Shown: positions 10,772-24,562, numbered from the stretch's first letter. The stretch is 64,000 bases of DNA from Hyalella azteca (GCF_000764305.2 NW_025938218.1:124001-188000), one strand, 5' to 3'. The notes: generated by a model from the sequence alone, not told the origin. A program made the numbers and translations.

Positions 10772-10921
10772 CCGTGCCCATACTTTCAAAAAAAGTTAAG
10801 AGATCGTAAGTCCCACAGCCAATCATTGACGGCCTTACAAGCAAAATCCACCAATCATAGAAAAGATAATAGAACGTAAGTACTTACGTTCACTTAGCGA
10901 GTTTTGAAAGTATGGCCCCTG
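10772..10921 (+). mobile_element. hAT-like MITE, copy 2
   Basis: Same family and orientation as the copy at 7699. Left end CCGTGCCCATACTTTCAAAA, right end TTTTGAAAGTATGGCCCCTG, central CCACCAATCATAG and the 14-bp palindrome CGTAAGTACTTACG at 10875-10888. Flanking octamers do not match, so either the target duplication has decayed or the boundary is off by a base or two. Confidence 0.88.
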
Positions 10922-11039
10922 GCCACTAAATATCGAGACATGAGCGGCGCATTAGCGAGGTCACCTCATAGCTACCGTTTTCTATGAGTGATTCATAGCT
11001 TAACATCGACACCCGTGATTGTCACCCCTGCAGCCAGCA

Positions 11040-11187
11040 TTTGACTGCACGTAGAAAACGACCGTGAAGATTATCGTTTGACTGCACGTAGAAAACGACT
11101 GTGAAGATTATCGTTTGACTGCACGTAGAAAACGACTATGAAGATTATCGTTTGACTGCACGTAGAAAACGACTGTGAAGATTATCG
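11040..11187. repeat. 37-bp minisatellite, four copies
   Basis: Units begin TTTGACTGCACGTAGAAAAC at 11040, 11077, 11114 and 11151 and end GAAGATTATCG. They differ at one variable site (GACCGTG, GACTGTG, GACTATG), indicating recent expansion. Confidence 0.97.
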
Positions 11188-13169
11188 TGCGCCACGCCCA
11201 TTAGCTTCCACAGCATCAGATGTGTACACTGTACACTGTTAGCGATAAGGGGCTAAATAATTCTCAGATGATATTGCTGGGTGCGAAGTTAGGATTTCAT
11301 TGAAAATTCGGGCGCCATAAGCATTATTATATTGAGTCAGAGTTACGACTCATCTATGAATGCATTTTATTATTAATATATAATAATAATAATATTAAAA
11401 TTTAACTGTGGATGCACAAGATCGCTTTGCAGGGGAAAAAAATTGTATAAATAATGGGATGTTCGTAGCTTAAACTCTAAATTTGATTACATATGCCTTT
11501 GAATAAGCGTTACTCATAATATTATGTATATTGAAGGAGGAACTTTCCCGCACAATAATCGACAATGATAGTACTCAACTGACTAGAAAAATCTGTTTCA
11601 CGTATACGAGCATATAACGGGAAAAAGTGTAAATGACGTCAAACTCATTCTCTTGGAACATCGCAGGAAGAGACTTGATTGACTGAACAAAAAAAAATAA
11701 TAAATAAATAAAAATTCCTAAAGACAATGTAAGGTTAAATTTATTTGGTGAATAGTTGTATTATAGTCATCTCAAGGCTGAAGAGCTAGCGGCCGTCCTC
11801 ATTCTAGCCGCTATCCCATGTACAAGAGAAATACAAGAGAAAGAAGAAAAAACAGCCGAAGCTCGGTAAGGTCTGACGTAAACAATACAAAAGTGGCTGC
11901 GACAGCAACTCCCGCTGATTTTCATCAAGAAACTGCTGTGCATAGGAAAAACTATAATCTGGAGGCGAGTACATGCTTTTCATCATGAGAGTCAGAGGCT
12001 GGGCAGAAGCTCATAAAGCACGTGAGTGCGTCTTGCCAATTAGGAGTCGTGCAAAAACTAGACTAGGGCGGACGCGCTCTTCTTGCGAATGAGAGCCTCA
12101 GCCTGCAAGGAAATCGTCGTCAGTTTTAGATGACTTAATTCAACGGTAAAATTTAGTCAAATGATAGGGTGCGTTTTACGGTCTTAGGGAATTTATAATT
12201 GGTGTGTTTCAGCGCGATACTAACGCTTGAGTTAATGACGACCAGCTCAGATCGATAGAAATGAATTTTCTCAAGCCTTTACTAGACTTACTTCCCTGGG
12301 AAGCAGGAAACGCAAAGGAAAGCGATGCCACTTCTCACTCATGTGAGATTGTATTGTAATAGTAATAACTGTATGTTGCATTTAACATACAATAATCTAT
12401 GTAGCAATGAATCTATCACCGTAAAAAATGTTTGAAATTTCAAGTAAGCATTTACTGTCTAGGTTGAAAATTATGGGCCTCATACCTAGCAGATGCCACA
12501 GTGAGTTTTTAGTTAGAAAAGATTCTAAAAACTTTTAATAAAACTGACTCCTCTTTGATGTCAAGTATTTCAGCTCACCGTCGGAAAATAATTCAACTGT
12601 TCTTATGAATAAATAATTATTCCGGTACGTTTATAAAGCTGACTTCGGGAGTCGAATTTTCGCTCACGAAGGACGGTCAAGCTGATGAAGAGCAAGTCTG
12701 TTTAGCGTCTCTGTGAAGGCTCAGCGCACCAATATTGATTTCAGAGTGCGAGAAGCCGAGATAAGTTCGGTGCTCTTACATGATTGCAGCTGCCGACTTC
12801 TTCGCATAAGAGCTTTGCCAGCTGCCGCACTTGTGACAACAGCAACACCATTAATGCGCACATTAAGTTTCTTTTCATCCTTTCTTATAAGGTACATCCA
12901 AAAGACTATGTATTATTGATTTTACATGTTCAGTATGTAAATAATAACGAGTAATAAATTAGAAATTAACGCACAAGAACGCTCAAATAAAATCGTATTT
13001 TGATGAAAACTCACGGAAACATTTTTATATGAGTTTTAGTCTTCGATTAATATTAAATGACTATTTTAATCCAGCCAGCGCATTACCCAAGTCTGATTAA
13101 TTTAAAATTGCGATACTCAATGAAGAATATATAATTTCCAGCATCTATCCCCTAAAGTATTTTCTCTAC
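11188..13169. other. No gene seen; one CAGCTG-containing GC-richer patch
   Basis: Mostly AT-rich unique sequence. Around 12690-12860 base composition rises and CAGCTG occurs twice (near 12786 and 12819). An AT-rich run of TAATAATAATA lies near 11370. No coding frame is convincing. Confidence 0.5.
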
Positions 13170-13278
13170 GTCGGTTTTATTATCATTTCATTTGCTAAAT
13201 AGATTTTATTTATATCTAATTATGGTAATAAAATATAATATAAATAAAATTATGATAAAAAATGATAATAAAACCGAC
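13170..13278. repeat. AT-rich palindromic element, 109 bp
   Basis: The outer arms are GTCGGTTTTATTATCATTT at 13170 and its inverted counterpart ending in AAAACCGAC at 13278. Inner arms ATTTTATTTATA and TATAAATAAAAT also pair. The whole segment can form one long imperfect hairpin. It could be a small MITE or its remnant; no target duplication is evident. Confidence 0.8.
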
Positions 13279-13294
13279 AAATCACTCCTCACAC

Positions 13295-13442
13295 CAGGGG
13301 CCATACTTTCAAAACTGGCTAAGTTAACGTAAGTACTTACGCACTTTTTTCTTGTCTATGATTGGTGGATTTTGCTTTAAAGGCCGGCAATGATTGGCTG
13401 ATGAACCTACGATCTCTTGACTTTTTTTGAAAGTATAGCCCC
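13295..13442 (-). mobile_element. hAT-like MITE, copy 3 (inverted)
   Basis: The copy starts CAGGGGCCATACTTTCAAAA, carries the palindrome CGTAAGTACTTACG at 13328-13341 near its left end, and reads ATGATTGGTGGATTTTGC, the reverse of the central block in copies 1, 2 and 4. It abuts copy 4 with no spacer. Confidence 0.9.
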
Positions 13443-13590
13443 AGGGCCCATACTTTCAAAAAAGTTAAGAGATCGCAAGTTCATCAGCCAAGCATTGACG
13501 GCCACGCAAGCAAAATCCACCAATCATAGACAAGAAAATAGAGCGTAAGTGCTTACGTTCACTTAGCGAGTTTTGAAAGTATAGCCCCTG
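13442..13590 (+). mobile_element. hAT-like MITE, copy 4
   Basis: The copy begins CAGGGCCCATACTTTCAAAA and ends AAAGTATAGCCCCTG at 13590. Together with copy 3 it makes a palindrome of about 296 bp centred at 13442. The palindromic core here is CGTAAGTGCTTACG, one change from the other copies. Confidence 0.9.
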
Positions 13591-14290
13591 GTCAGCGTCA
13601 AAGCCTTGCCCGTGACAAGACAGCGCAGTCTCGGCTGCCGTGCGGGATCACCGTAGCCAGGTCATGCAGATTAAACTCGGCATCCGCGGCCGCGACGTTC
13701 AGTCACGGGACCAAGACAAATTGAAAAGTTTATAACTTGTTTGCGTCGAAAATAAAGAGGTCTTTATGGAGATTTGATTTCAACTCGGATCTTAAATCTA
13801 CTCTTTGTATAATAAATGTAATATCGGTGTCTGATTTGAACGCGTTCAAAGTAAGTGTAATGTAGTATTAAATTTAGTTTTTGTAAAATATATTTTTTTC
13901 GAGCTTTGGAAACAGTGAATAAAACAATAGAATATTCCTATACGGCACTCAGTGCGTTGATAATGGATTGCTAAAAATTATTCGCCCAAAGTTGAAGTCT
14001 CATAGTTAGCCATGGTAATTAACATGCATTGTGATGCATGCCGGTATGAAACGCGACACAAAATTAATAAAGGGAATCATGCATACTTGAAATAATACAT
14101 GCCCAGCAGATTAGTTTTATAATTTAATTATAGCATTGGGTTGAAATAAAGTCAGTCTTGCGTGTTAAAATGCAATTTTTACCCAATAATGAAACAATCC
14201 ATTAAAAATAAGAATATTCGCAATGTTCGAGTTTTAAAGTTTGTTAGGATATTCTTGCGAGGCTAGAAAATGAGGAGACACACTAAAAAA
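13591..14290. other. No gene seen; short GC-rich patch
   Basis: From 13591 to about 13710 the sequence is CpG-rich (CATCCGCGGCCGCGACG), then AT-rich to 14290. No open frame of note. Confidence 0.5.
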
Positions 14291-14450
14291 TATAACTCAG
14301 TACTCACTGCAGTGAGTGACAGAGAGCGCATTTTCTCGTCGACGAAAACGTGAAGTCACGGACGGACAGACAGACAAACCGACAGACGGACGGACGGACA
14401 TGGCGAGCACAATAGCGCATTTTTTCCATAAATGAGAAAATTCGCTAAAA
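14291..14450 (+). mobile_element. HINE/DINE-like short repeat, copy A
   Basis: About 160 bp with this order: TATAACTCAGTACTCAC; the palindrome TCACTGCAGTGA (14304-14315); AGCGCATTTTCTCG, whose inverted form recurs at the 3' end; TCGTCGACGA; a core of GGACGGACAGACAGAC repeats; GGCGAGCACAATAG; and a 3' hairpin GCGCATTTT...GAAAATTCGC ending in AAAA. Subterminal inverted repeats, a short-tandem core and a 3' hairpin resemble the non-autonomous Helitron relatives called DINE/HINE. That assignment is inference; a SINE or MITE is possible. Six copies are present in the window. Confidence 0.85.
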
Positions 14451-17400
14451 ATGTGCTGTTACAGACCAGCCTGAGCGTGAGTTATCAGGGACCAGCTGCG
14501 ACGGTGCGAGTGACAATCGAGGGCCAATAATCAATTAGAGTCGAGATGAATGCGCTGATAAAACTGATGACTGATATACTTAGCTCATTGATCATTAAGA
14601 TAAGAATTATACGAGGGGCTAGAAAAATGGATCACTAGAACCGGCTAAATAATATCTGATGGAAGATTCATAGACATTTGTGTGTCTTCTTTGCGTAGAT
14701 ATTTTTGTTTAATGTTTGACACAAGAGCAAATGGAAACGCATATTTAGGGCTTCCATGACGATATTTTCAGATGACTGTCGCTCTGGATAGTTGTTGGCT
14801 TAGAATTGGTCCGAGCCGTCAATCACTATAGCTGTAAGAAAATCAGCAAACGCATTTTAATGAACGATCAAGTCGCTCTCTCTGCCCTCCTGAGAAATCC
14901 AACGGCAGATAAGCGGTGAATGCTTCTGCTCGTTCGGACCAGATCTCCCACTGGAAGTTTTCATTCTCGATCAATCGCTCATCAATGATTTATCATTCAT
15001 GGATCAATCTGGCGCAGCAGCAGAGGCCATCATTCTGTCATCACATTGCGACTTGCATTTCAGAAACGTCATCTCCGTGGCACTTTCTCTGAGGCTGTGA
15101 TTGCATGGAACGTCCCACACCGAAATCGAAGTACAACAGATCTGTTGCCCGGACATACTAACCGCTAAAAGGGCGTGGCTCGTTTGCCTCTATTTGTAAT
15201 ATTTGTAAGATTTGTTCTACACACTATTCATTATTCATGCACAGTTAGAGCACAATAACTCCTAATTTATAAATTGTTTAATGGCAACAATGCGGAAGAA
15301 CTCAGAAACAACTGATGTTAATATGATGATATGCATACCTGAAAAAGAACAAATGTTAGTAATGATTGGATTGAGGTCTCCTATATACATAGATGTGCAA
15401 AAAAGGGTTTGGAATATTTAGTGTGCCGTTTGAACCAAAACCGTCTCTCCCTAATGTTGATGATAAACATCAGAGCAAAATAATTGTAACTTTTCGTTAA
15501 ATTCGCACGAAACTAGCAGCTGGAAAATTTCATCAACTTGGAAGATAAGAGTTCATCTGCTACGCTGCTCTTCCTATCCAGTCTCAGTAGAAAAGTTCGG
15601 CTGTCTCGACCGAACCAACAATGAAGATTTCACTTGCACGGGCTGACATATGGAAGGCATCTTGATATGCTCGATCTGCAGCGCAGTCTGGAGCATCATT
15701 CATCATCTTTTGTTGGTCAGATCTCATTTGGCGGGCGGCGCAGTCATTAGAGGGCGCTTGAGGTGTGATGACAATATTGTCCAGCTTGCTTTGAAGAAAC
15801 AAACGTCTATTGAGAGACGCTCTAGCTTTCTAAGGAAGAGGTCTCTTTATAAAGCAAACATGGAGGCAAGAGTTTGTAATTGGGCATTCAACCTTAGGGT
15901 TTAAAGACTAAATTGTTCTTGAACATCTGATTAAAGGCTTCTTTTTTTTTTGAGCGGAGCATTAACGAGTTATTATACGTATCTTACAGAGGCTAGAAGG
16001 AACATATGAAATTTCTTAATGATTCAATTTTGATATTATTGTATGGTAATATAACTGTATATAAGCGCTACAATATCTGGAGCTTTGTTTCAGGAATCGG
16101 TGCGGTAATTCAGGAACTTCTGGAATCGTTGTGGTAAGCTTCCTAGCCGAGAAAGGCAATCGTGGAACTACGAGTGTGATTAAGCGATGAGTCTGAACAC
16201 GCCAACGCTTCTAACTTCAGTAAATTACTAAATCATCTTATCATAACACTAGCTTTTCACGCGGTAAAAACGCAGTGCACGAAAATCTAGCATCGTAAAG
16301 TGCCTAAATACTTAAATCTTAATACGTAACGTATATTTCAACACACAAAAGATCTGTAAAAACTTGAAAAATATCGTCACTGAATGCAGTCCACGCAGGA
16401 CTGACAAGTGCAACATCAAAAGTCCTGTCGAGCTCAACATTATTAAAGGGTTCAATTAAAAAAGTTAATTTCAGCATCGCATAGAAAACAAACACCCTGA
16501 CACACGTCCAAGGCTCCGATGAGCCAGGTTTCTAATTAGATGCATGAGCGCTGCCATGTTTTGCGCAGACTCTAAGCGGACGATCTTTTGTTGTCGAGGC
16601 CATCGTAGCGCCTCTTGTTACGAAGATGATGGACTTCAAGAAGTGATTATTAATTTTTAAGAACATTCAGTTAGATACACGAGGCAGAAATCATTTATGA
16701 GCTTATTACTGCTCAGAATGATTTATCAGTTACCTTGCTTGTTCCTACATGAATTGAAAACTAGTTGATTGTATGTAGCTGATCAACATGTTTGTATGTG
16801 TAAAGTTAGATTTTACCTGATGATTTTATTCGCATTCTATACCTACAATTTTTTGAACTGATGATGGAGCTGGTCTCTGAAACGTTTTCAATGAAGATCT
16901 TGTGAATTTACTAGGCGTTCTTTTTAATGCTTGGTAAATTAGTTGAGAGACGTAGAGGTGCATAAGGATGATGAACTTCCAGAGAGGATTATTAAATCTG
17001 CAGAAGTTTTATTAGTGTTCTTTAGAGGTACAGCAATAATTAAAGCTGACCGCACCCTAGGCAGGTTCCTCGTACGAGACATGAAACAAGCATCCCTCTT
17101 ATCAACTCGGTGACATTAAAATCACAATCCTTGTAATTAAATCACAGGTAAACATGTTTGTTAATAAAGGTCGTAAACGCATTCAAAAACAAGTCACGAG
17201 ATTAATAAAATTAAATTGAAGAGAAATAACAAGAAAGTTTTGACTCATTTTAGTTTTATTTTTATTTCAGGTTTAGCCGGTTAGATAACTCGTTACGTAG
17301 CAGAAGCTGTTGTTTTCACTGGGTCAAAATAAATTGACTTTGAATTTTCAATCCCCGACATCATGCTTCTCTCTTCCAACTGTAAAATACAACTATGTCA

Positions 17401-20400
17401 ATAATGTCATACGAACTTCATTAATTTAATGCCGAGTTATGAGGGAGTGAAGCAGCTTTAGAATAATTAGTTACAGTTGCATGTATAGCTGCGTCACATC
17501 GAGCTTCAGTAGGACAGCCGTATATTCAACTGCTTAAATAAGAGCAACAGCCGCGTCCTCAGCAGCCGTAATGGGACGAACAGCAACTTGGACGCCATTG
17601 CTGTGCACCAAAAGAAAAAGTTCATCACGATGGGATTGTTTCGAGTGGATTTTGATTACCGTGAAGAATGGAAGCCAAACTTTCCCGCCCGTCGCAGGAG
17701 ACTTTCATCTTCTTGCCACCTGCTCAAATCTAAAAAAAAATTCCTTGAAATGTGTATTGGTATGAGGTACAAAAAAGTGTTTCAGATGCCGTTGGAAACT
17801 ATAACAAACGGTGGTGAACAAGGATTTCTAGGATCTAAGTCAACAATTTCAGAGGCATTCTGTATAACAGAAGCCCGCGCAAAATTGTTAGACAGGCCAT
17901 AAATTATATGTTCGACCGCTTAAATATTTAACATGAAGCGAAAAGGGGTAAATTTGAAGTAATTTTGGAATTTTTTCGCTGCAAAATGATCTTATAATAT
18001 TTCACATGACCTTTGAAAGAGTGTAGGAAGAAAAGTCGTTCATTCCTGTTACATTTTATGAAGAGTTTTGTTATATGTATGATAAGTTGAACATTATTGC
18101 AATAGGGAGTGCGTATAATCGAAGGCTGTCTGGGTAGAAAAGATTCCAACCTTTCGGCACGAGATTTGTCTCAGCGCGAGATGATGACGTGTACGTTGTC
18201 GTGTATCAGGAAGGCTGAACTGTATTCTGTCAGCTTAGTTTATAGTTATTACTGTGGCATTAATTGGCAGCTGATTACTAACGATCTTGATCAGGTAATT
18301 TTTTCGCTTTGTGACTCATTTTTACTCTGCGCTTGAAGTTCTCGGCGTCTATATCATAAACTTAAATTTTGTTTTATGTCGCACGGATTATGACAGTCGC
18401 TGTTCGTGCTTCCTGATTTAGGTGCTCAATTTTGGAAAAAAACTCTTTCAATTGTCCATGGTGCACTAGAAGACGAATGGCACCTCTATATTAAATATTA
18501 TTCTAATAAATTTTAGTAATTCCTTTCTGGCGTTAGCTTTGGGTTGCTAAAATGGTCATCTAATAATTTCCTTTTGAAGGTGAACTCCAGTCACATAAAT
18601 AGCAGTGTTCCAATCTCAATTGAAATAAGGGTTTCATTTCCAAGCTTTAATTCCCAGACACTACACATGTCTGAGAAACTCAATTTTTATCACTTTGCAC
18701 GAGCAAAAATAAAACAAGTGTAGGCGAAAAAGTAAATTTCAAAGCTATTCGTTCGTAATCAGCACAATTTTAATGCATTTCCTTCAGAAGAGCCGAACAA
18801 AGGGTACCCATGTAGCATTATTATGACAATGTATCGAAAAATAGTGTAGTATCTCATACAAATATAAGCTTCCCATTTTCTCTTTGTGCGTGGTTCGTAA
18901 AAAGGGTATAAAGAAGCTAAATGGATGTTTTTTTTTTTTGCATCCTGATTCCCTAGCAGGTGTTTAATAGGACAGGTAGACCGGGCAGGTAGACACGGCC
19001 AGTATGAGGTTGGAGACACAGACACACGAAGCAACTGGATTAAGAATTGTGTTTTATGATTATTATTAGAGTTTCATTCACGGTTGAATAATTATAATAA
19101 CAGGATAAGGTAAATTAAGTAACTTAGTAGGCGATCAAAAATAACGAATAAACTAGGCTGAATAGAATTATATCGCATTAAACAAATCGAAGTAAGATTT
19201 CCGCTAAATTTTTTCTCTACTGGTAGTTTTTTTTCATCACTTCGAAACTAAGAAAGAACTTTTGGGCTTTTCTTTTCACAATGAGCCCTCATGCTTAGCT
19301 TGAAAATTGACATCATAAATCTAGAGGACGATTATTAAAACCCCAAAGACTTCTCAGGTTCACCTGGCACGACTGAGACTCTCTTTAAAATCTTGGGGTC
19401 AGATTGCTGATCTTATTCAAGCGGCTCAGATAAAAACGATTGTAAAAACTACAGGTCCTTTTGTTGTAACCGGAAGAAAGCCCGTAATCAGACGAGGAGT
19501 TACATTGTGTGAACGCATGTATACTGAACTTATGCATTTATTCTGGCTTGAGACGTATTCGAATATCTGGCATAAATGCCTCGCGAAAATAATCTTGATG
19601 AATGTTGGCATCCATTAATTTTCACCAATATAGTTATTAAGTTCAATTGCTCCATACTAACAATACATTTTTATAGTTTAAATTGTAGACTGAAAAATGT
19701 GCTTGAAGCTGGACCGCCTAAATTCTTTATCGTTCGAGCCTTCTTTAAGGTTTATTTTTAGCCGGTGGCGACTGCAAAATAAGTTCAAATAACAAATACG
19801 CACGGGAAAAAGTAAAAGTCTGTCATGCTGGCGCCAAATTACAGATTGGTTAAACAGATACAGCACGCTGCTGGCCTTATCTCTTATGAGGCTCAAGCTT
19901 CTTCTGTCCTGACTTATCAAAATATATCGCCGCTGAAAATAAAGTGCTATATCTGAAACTCGACGCTGAATGTGGGCAATAAATTGTGCCAGTGTGTTTT
20001 TTGACATAGATTTTTAACACAATTTTTGCTAGATATGTGTATTTCTCCTTTGGTTATTATAGAATGACGGAGACATTTTAACTGCACTGAATAGGTACGG
20101 AATAGAAATTAAATAATTATGGAAGCTAAATTGACCATTCCGTTATTAGAATCTCAAAATAGTCATGCAGCATTTGAGCAAGGTTCTATATAGTGCTGAA
20201 GTCCCATCATGACTAGTGTGCTAGTGCGTATGGAATTCAGCAACCATATATCATGCTAGCGCCTGGGAGTGACGCTCGTGATGTCAGCATGACAGCCGTA
20301 GCCGTCACGCTGCGAGTTGCTCGAATTTCCCTTGCCGCCGAGTGGCGCTCGAGACCTAATAAACTCGGAGCAAATTATTGAGCCGATTTTATCGATCGAA

Positions 20401-23154
20401 TTCTTGTTAGGCGCTCGTCATGCCCGTCAACGGGTGGGGACTTAAACGGCCTGCCTTTGATGGTCGTTTCCCCCTCGGCTGTGTGGCTTCAGGTTGGGAT
20501 TTCATATAAGGCCTTGATCATCAGTAGGAAGATTAATGAAGCAGTTTTAAAAAATAGTTTTATAAAGAAATAAAATTTATTTGAAATTCGATCAAATCGA
20601 AAGAAAATAATGAAAATACGGTAAATTTAAATCTAAGTTCACGCAATCCTGGAAACAGAAGAAAAGGCCATCGTTTGACTGCAAGCCAGAGTATAATTTA
20701 AATCCAGGTTTTGTTTGATAAAATATATGGGAAAAAGTTAAATGTTTGTCTGACTTTCATTATTGACAGTTGTCTAGACGTAAGTTTTGGATAATATTAA
20801 GTTATGGCAATTTTTCTTTGACTCTGGGAGAAATTAAAATCTTATAACTTATTTTCCATTATTAGTCATTTATAGAGGAAAAATGTCAATTAACATAATA
20901 TTCTAGCCAAAGGTCAGAAACATCATTTTTCAATGTAATGATAACATTATAAAGTCATAGAAATAAAATTGCAAATTTATCACTGAGGAGACTTTAACTT
21001 CATGCACTAGGGAGTTTAGCTAACAAGTTCAAATGATCGTTATATTTTTCATGATTCTGAAAGTTTAAAAAGTATCATTGAAATGAATTTTCGAAAGATT
21101 TTTAAATGAGCGCAATTTTTCATTATGCAGCTGAAGTTGGGAAAAATGTCGTACTAAATGAAATGAAATATGATTTTCAGGTCGTCTGGACAAAGTCCGG
21201 ACAAAGTTTATAAAACGATTATAAGCTGATATAATCATCATTAAAGCTTCCATTATTGATTTGGCTCTGTTGCCGATGATATGCCGCAGAAGAAGGCTTG
21301 GAAGAAAATTGAAAATTTTGTTAGTTAAGGGTTGTCTGTAAGATTTCTTCTTACCTTGCGACTAAAAAATATCAAACAGTTGTGTATGGAACAAATGAAT
21401 TTTGAGATCATTTTCAATTGATTTCTGATTAGACTATTGAGGTCATTCTATTATATTTATCCAATATCGGTTTTGGAAGTAAAAATATTTTCACCCTAGA
21501 AAGAAATTAGAGAAAATATTCAAACCGAACCTGCAATAATTATTGTACCTCATGCTGAATCCTGGCGGTGAAGCGTCTTGCTACGATATGGCGGCTTGGA
21601 ATATTATAATGGAATGGCAAGACCAATAAATAATTAAGTTTAAAAATGTGGTTCTTGGCAGCAGAGACATATTAAGAGATTTCTATAAATCTACAGTATA
21701 ATTCCGAGCACTCGTTCAAAAGAGCAAATATTCTATAACTATTTCTAACCTTGCGAGGATTTTTAGATCATGTGTAATTTAAAAATCTTCTCCTCTATTG
21801 TTGGTGGACTGCATAGTTATTGCATTTGTACCCACGCAAATGTCAGACATGATATCTTTAATCGTTTGGTGTGCAAGCACCTGTACGTTGCATTAATAGA
21901 ACAGGTTGCGAGGCAGCTATTCGTTTGCACCCTAAATAATTACGTTTAAGATATTTTGGCCAAGCTTTTCCCGCTCGCTGGCCACTATGGGAACAGTGCT
22001 AAATCTTGCTGGCCATGACATAACAGTTTAAATCGAGTGGAATGGGATTCCGAGATACTATATGTACTAAAATGAGGGGCAATTCTTTGAGGGCGTTAAG
22101 TCGATGTCATCCTGCTGAGTCGGAGGAATGAGGCGTCGTCTGCCGGTGCTGGCCGGGGTGTCGGTGATCCAGAAAGGTTAATGACACACGAAGACGGACA
22201 GTGGTGAGCAAGGAGGCTTCTCCGTGTTTAATTCTACAATCGTGTGAAGTGCTCTTTCTGAACCCTGCAGTTGAAGGAATACATGCCGGTATTAAATCTA
22301 TTCGAAAATAATTCTAGCGTTTGATTTTTTCAAATATCAATTCTAAATTAAAACAAACGCAGCAAATTTTATTATTAATCAATGATGCGTACAGAAATAT
22401 TTTTCAAATTGGCGGAACTAATTTTTTTACTAAATTTTGGAAACTTGAAAATAATTGATTCGATTGGATACATACAAATTGTATGTTCATACATACATCT
22501 CTGCTCCAGTTCACACTGTGGCAGCAAATACGACCCTTGACAAACAGATTAATAAAAAGAGATTATAAACAACTTTTCTGAATGCATTTCATACAAAGAT
22601 TATGTTGCCGATGAGATAAGTGATATTACAAAAATATATGTAATATTTTGTGACAGACGTACGACCTGGTGACTGTACAGGTGGTTCTTATATATTCTAT
22701 CATGTGAGTGGCCCAACGTACGTTTTCGATAGCGCACGTGTAACAGCTGCTCTGCCAGCTGCTGAGACCTGCTGTTGTTGCAGCTGCTACTTTCAGTTAT
22801 ATGCTGATGTTAATAATGCTAGTGCTGTTATTAGCTATTGAGCAGTGTGCGCCGATGGCCTCTTGATAGTAAACATATTTGTGGATCTACAACGTATTCA
22901 TTTACCGAAGTAATGTTCCTTCAAAAAAGCGCTACATACGATTCTGTCGTTCCAGGATAACTGCACGCTCTAGGGACAAGTTTTTCAAGTGAATTTTAAT
23001 GTGTAATAAAATTAAATTGCTAGAAAGCACATAGTGACTGCTGGTCTGCACTCTACACTCGACAACCCTAGCACTCGAAATCGAGCGACACGAAGCGAGT
23101 GCTCAAGTTTCGCTGTCTCGACGTCCTGCCAAACAAGCTCCCTCTGCTCAACGA
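14451..23154. other. 8.7 kb without a supported gene; a few GC-richer islands
   Basis: Mostly AT-rich unique sequence. GC-richer patches lie at about 15540-15800, 17490-17720, 20255-20480, 22080-22260 and 22660-22800. Open frames of 72 codons (15584-15802, -), 104 codons (17588-17902, +) and 109 codons (19678-20007, -) occur, but none shows a recognisable domain, signal or splice context strong enough to call. The patch at 22740-22790 has several CAGCTG sites. Confidence 0.45.
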
Positions 23155-23527
23155 TTTATAGATTCAGGCCATCGGTTAAAGTGACTGCTTTCCTTCTTTA
23201 TTCGTCATGAAGGCATGCGTGCCAGCAATGAAGTGATGATGATTTTTCGTGATTCTTTCAACGAGCATTCAGGTATTATGCGAATTATCTGTAAGTGGTA
23301 GCTAGATATCAAAATTCGCGGTTACTCTCATAAGATGTTTATAGATTGAAGCCATCGGTTTAAAGTGACTGCTTTCCCGCTTTATTCGACATGAAGGACT
23401 GCGTAACAGCAATGAAGTGATGATGATTTTTACATGATTTTTTTCGTGATTATTTAAACGAGCAGTTATTATGCGAATTATTGGTAGTATAGCTAGATAT
23501 TCAAATTCGCGGTTACTCTCATAAGGA
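23155..23527. repeat. 183-bp tandem duplication, two diverged copies
   Basis: The block starting TTTATAGATTCAGGCCATCGG at 23155 recurs at 23338 as TTTATAGATTGAAGCCATCGG. Both copies include AAAGTGACTGCTTTCC, GCAATGAAGTGATGATGATT and AATTCGCGGTTACTCTCATA. The second copy has a small internal repeat of TTTTT(C)ATGATT. Substitutions and indels show it is not recent. Confidence 0.92.
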
Positions 23528-24413
23528 ATTTGCAGTCAATTTATCTTATCGTAGATTAGAAATTTAAGTTTTAAGTAAATTCAATTAGTTTACTCGAAGC
23601 AAAAAATATAAAAAACGAACATAATCGTTACGGAAATTGCAGTCGGAATATTAAGCAAAAATTTGATCAGCTACCAATTTCGCAAATGAAGTACGCAATA
23701 CATAACTAGATACAATGATATTAATTTATCGGCTTCAAACTTATATGTATTGTGGAAAAATTTCATTGATGAAACCAAATTGAGAGAAAAATTAATTCTC
23801 AAAACATGAATGCTTGAGTGCCTTCCACTCCACAAAAGAATCCATGAATAAATCAATAAAATATCAAAGGCAGGCAGTTCTTTAGGCTTATTGATAGGCG
23901 GGAATTGTACAGCAGCGAGGGCTTGTCAGCTGTCTGCCATGAGGTGACAAAAATTAGACGGAAATTGAAGCAAATTGGATGAATTGGAATACCTTTTGTT
24001 GCCAGATTTGTGTGAGCAGAAAAATATTTCAAAGAGTGACTTTCACTCTTTCTTCGTCCCAGGGAGGAAGATAAATGCTGAAATTTGATGCTTAGATCGA
24101 ATTTGAAAAAGTAAAGGAACTTATATATTTCTGAAAACCTATAAAAATATTAAGCAATACTCTAGAAGAAGTGAGACCGACCACAGCGATAAGGCGGAGC
24201 AGCCATCAGTTACTCTAATTCTGTTCTACATAAGTGATTAATAAATATCTTGTAGCAACTTTTCATGAATCGTGTTTTGTGAAAAATGAATATTCATGTT
24301 CAATATTTTTTAAATAACGGATATTAATATTTAATGGATTAATATTTTCTTTAAAATAAAAAACTTTAGCGGCAAAAACAATCCAAAAAGTAACATGCAG
24401 TCAATAGAAGGAA
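23528..24413. other. No gene seen
   Basis: AT-rich unique sequence between the 183-bp duplication and repeat copy B. Confidence 0.55.
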
Positions 24414-24562
24414 AAATATAACACACTGCAGTGAGTGACAGAGAGCGCATTTTCTCGTCAGCGAAAACGTGAGGTCACGGACGGACAGACGAACAGACGG
24501 ACGGACGGACATGGCGAGCACAATAGTGCATTTTTTCCATAAATGAGAAAATGCGCTAAAAA
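24414..24562 (+). mobile_element. HINE/DINE-like short repeat, copy B
   Basis: Same module order as the copy at 14291: CACTGCAGTGAGTGACAGAG, AGCGCATTTTCTCGTC, GGACGGACAGACG core, CATGGCGAGCACAATAGTGC and a 3' hairpin ending ATGAGAAAATGCGCTAAAAA. The extreme 5' end is slightly shortened (ATATAACACACTGCAG). Confidence 0.88.
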
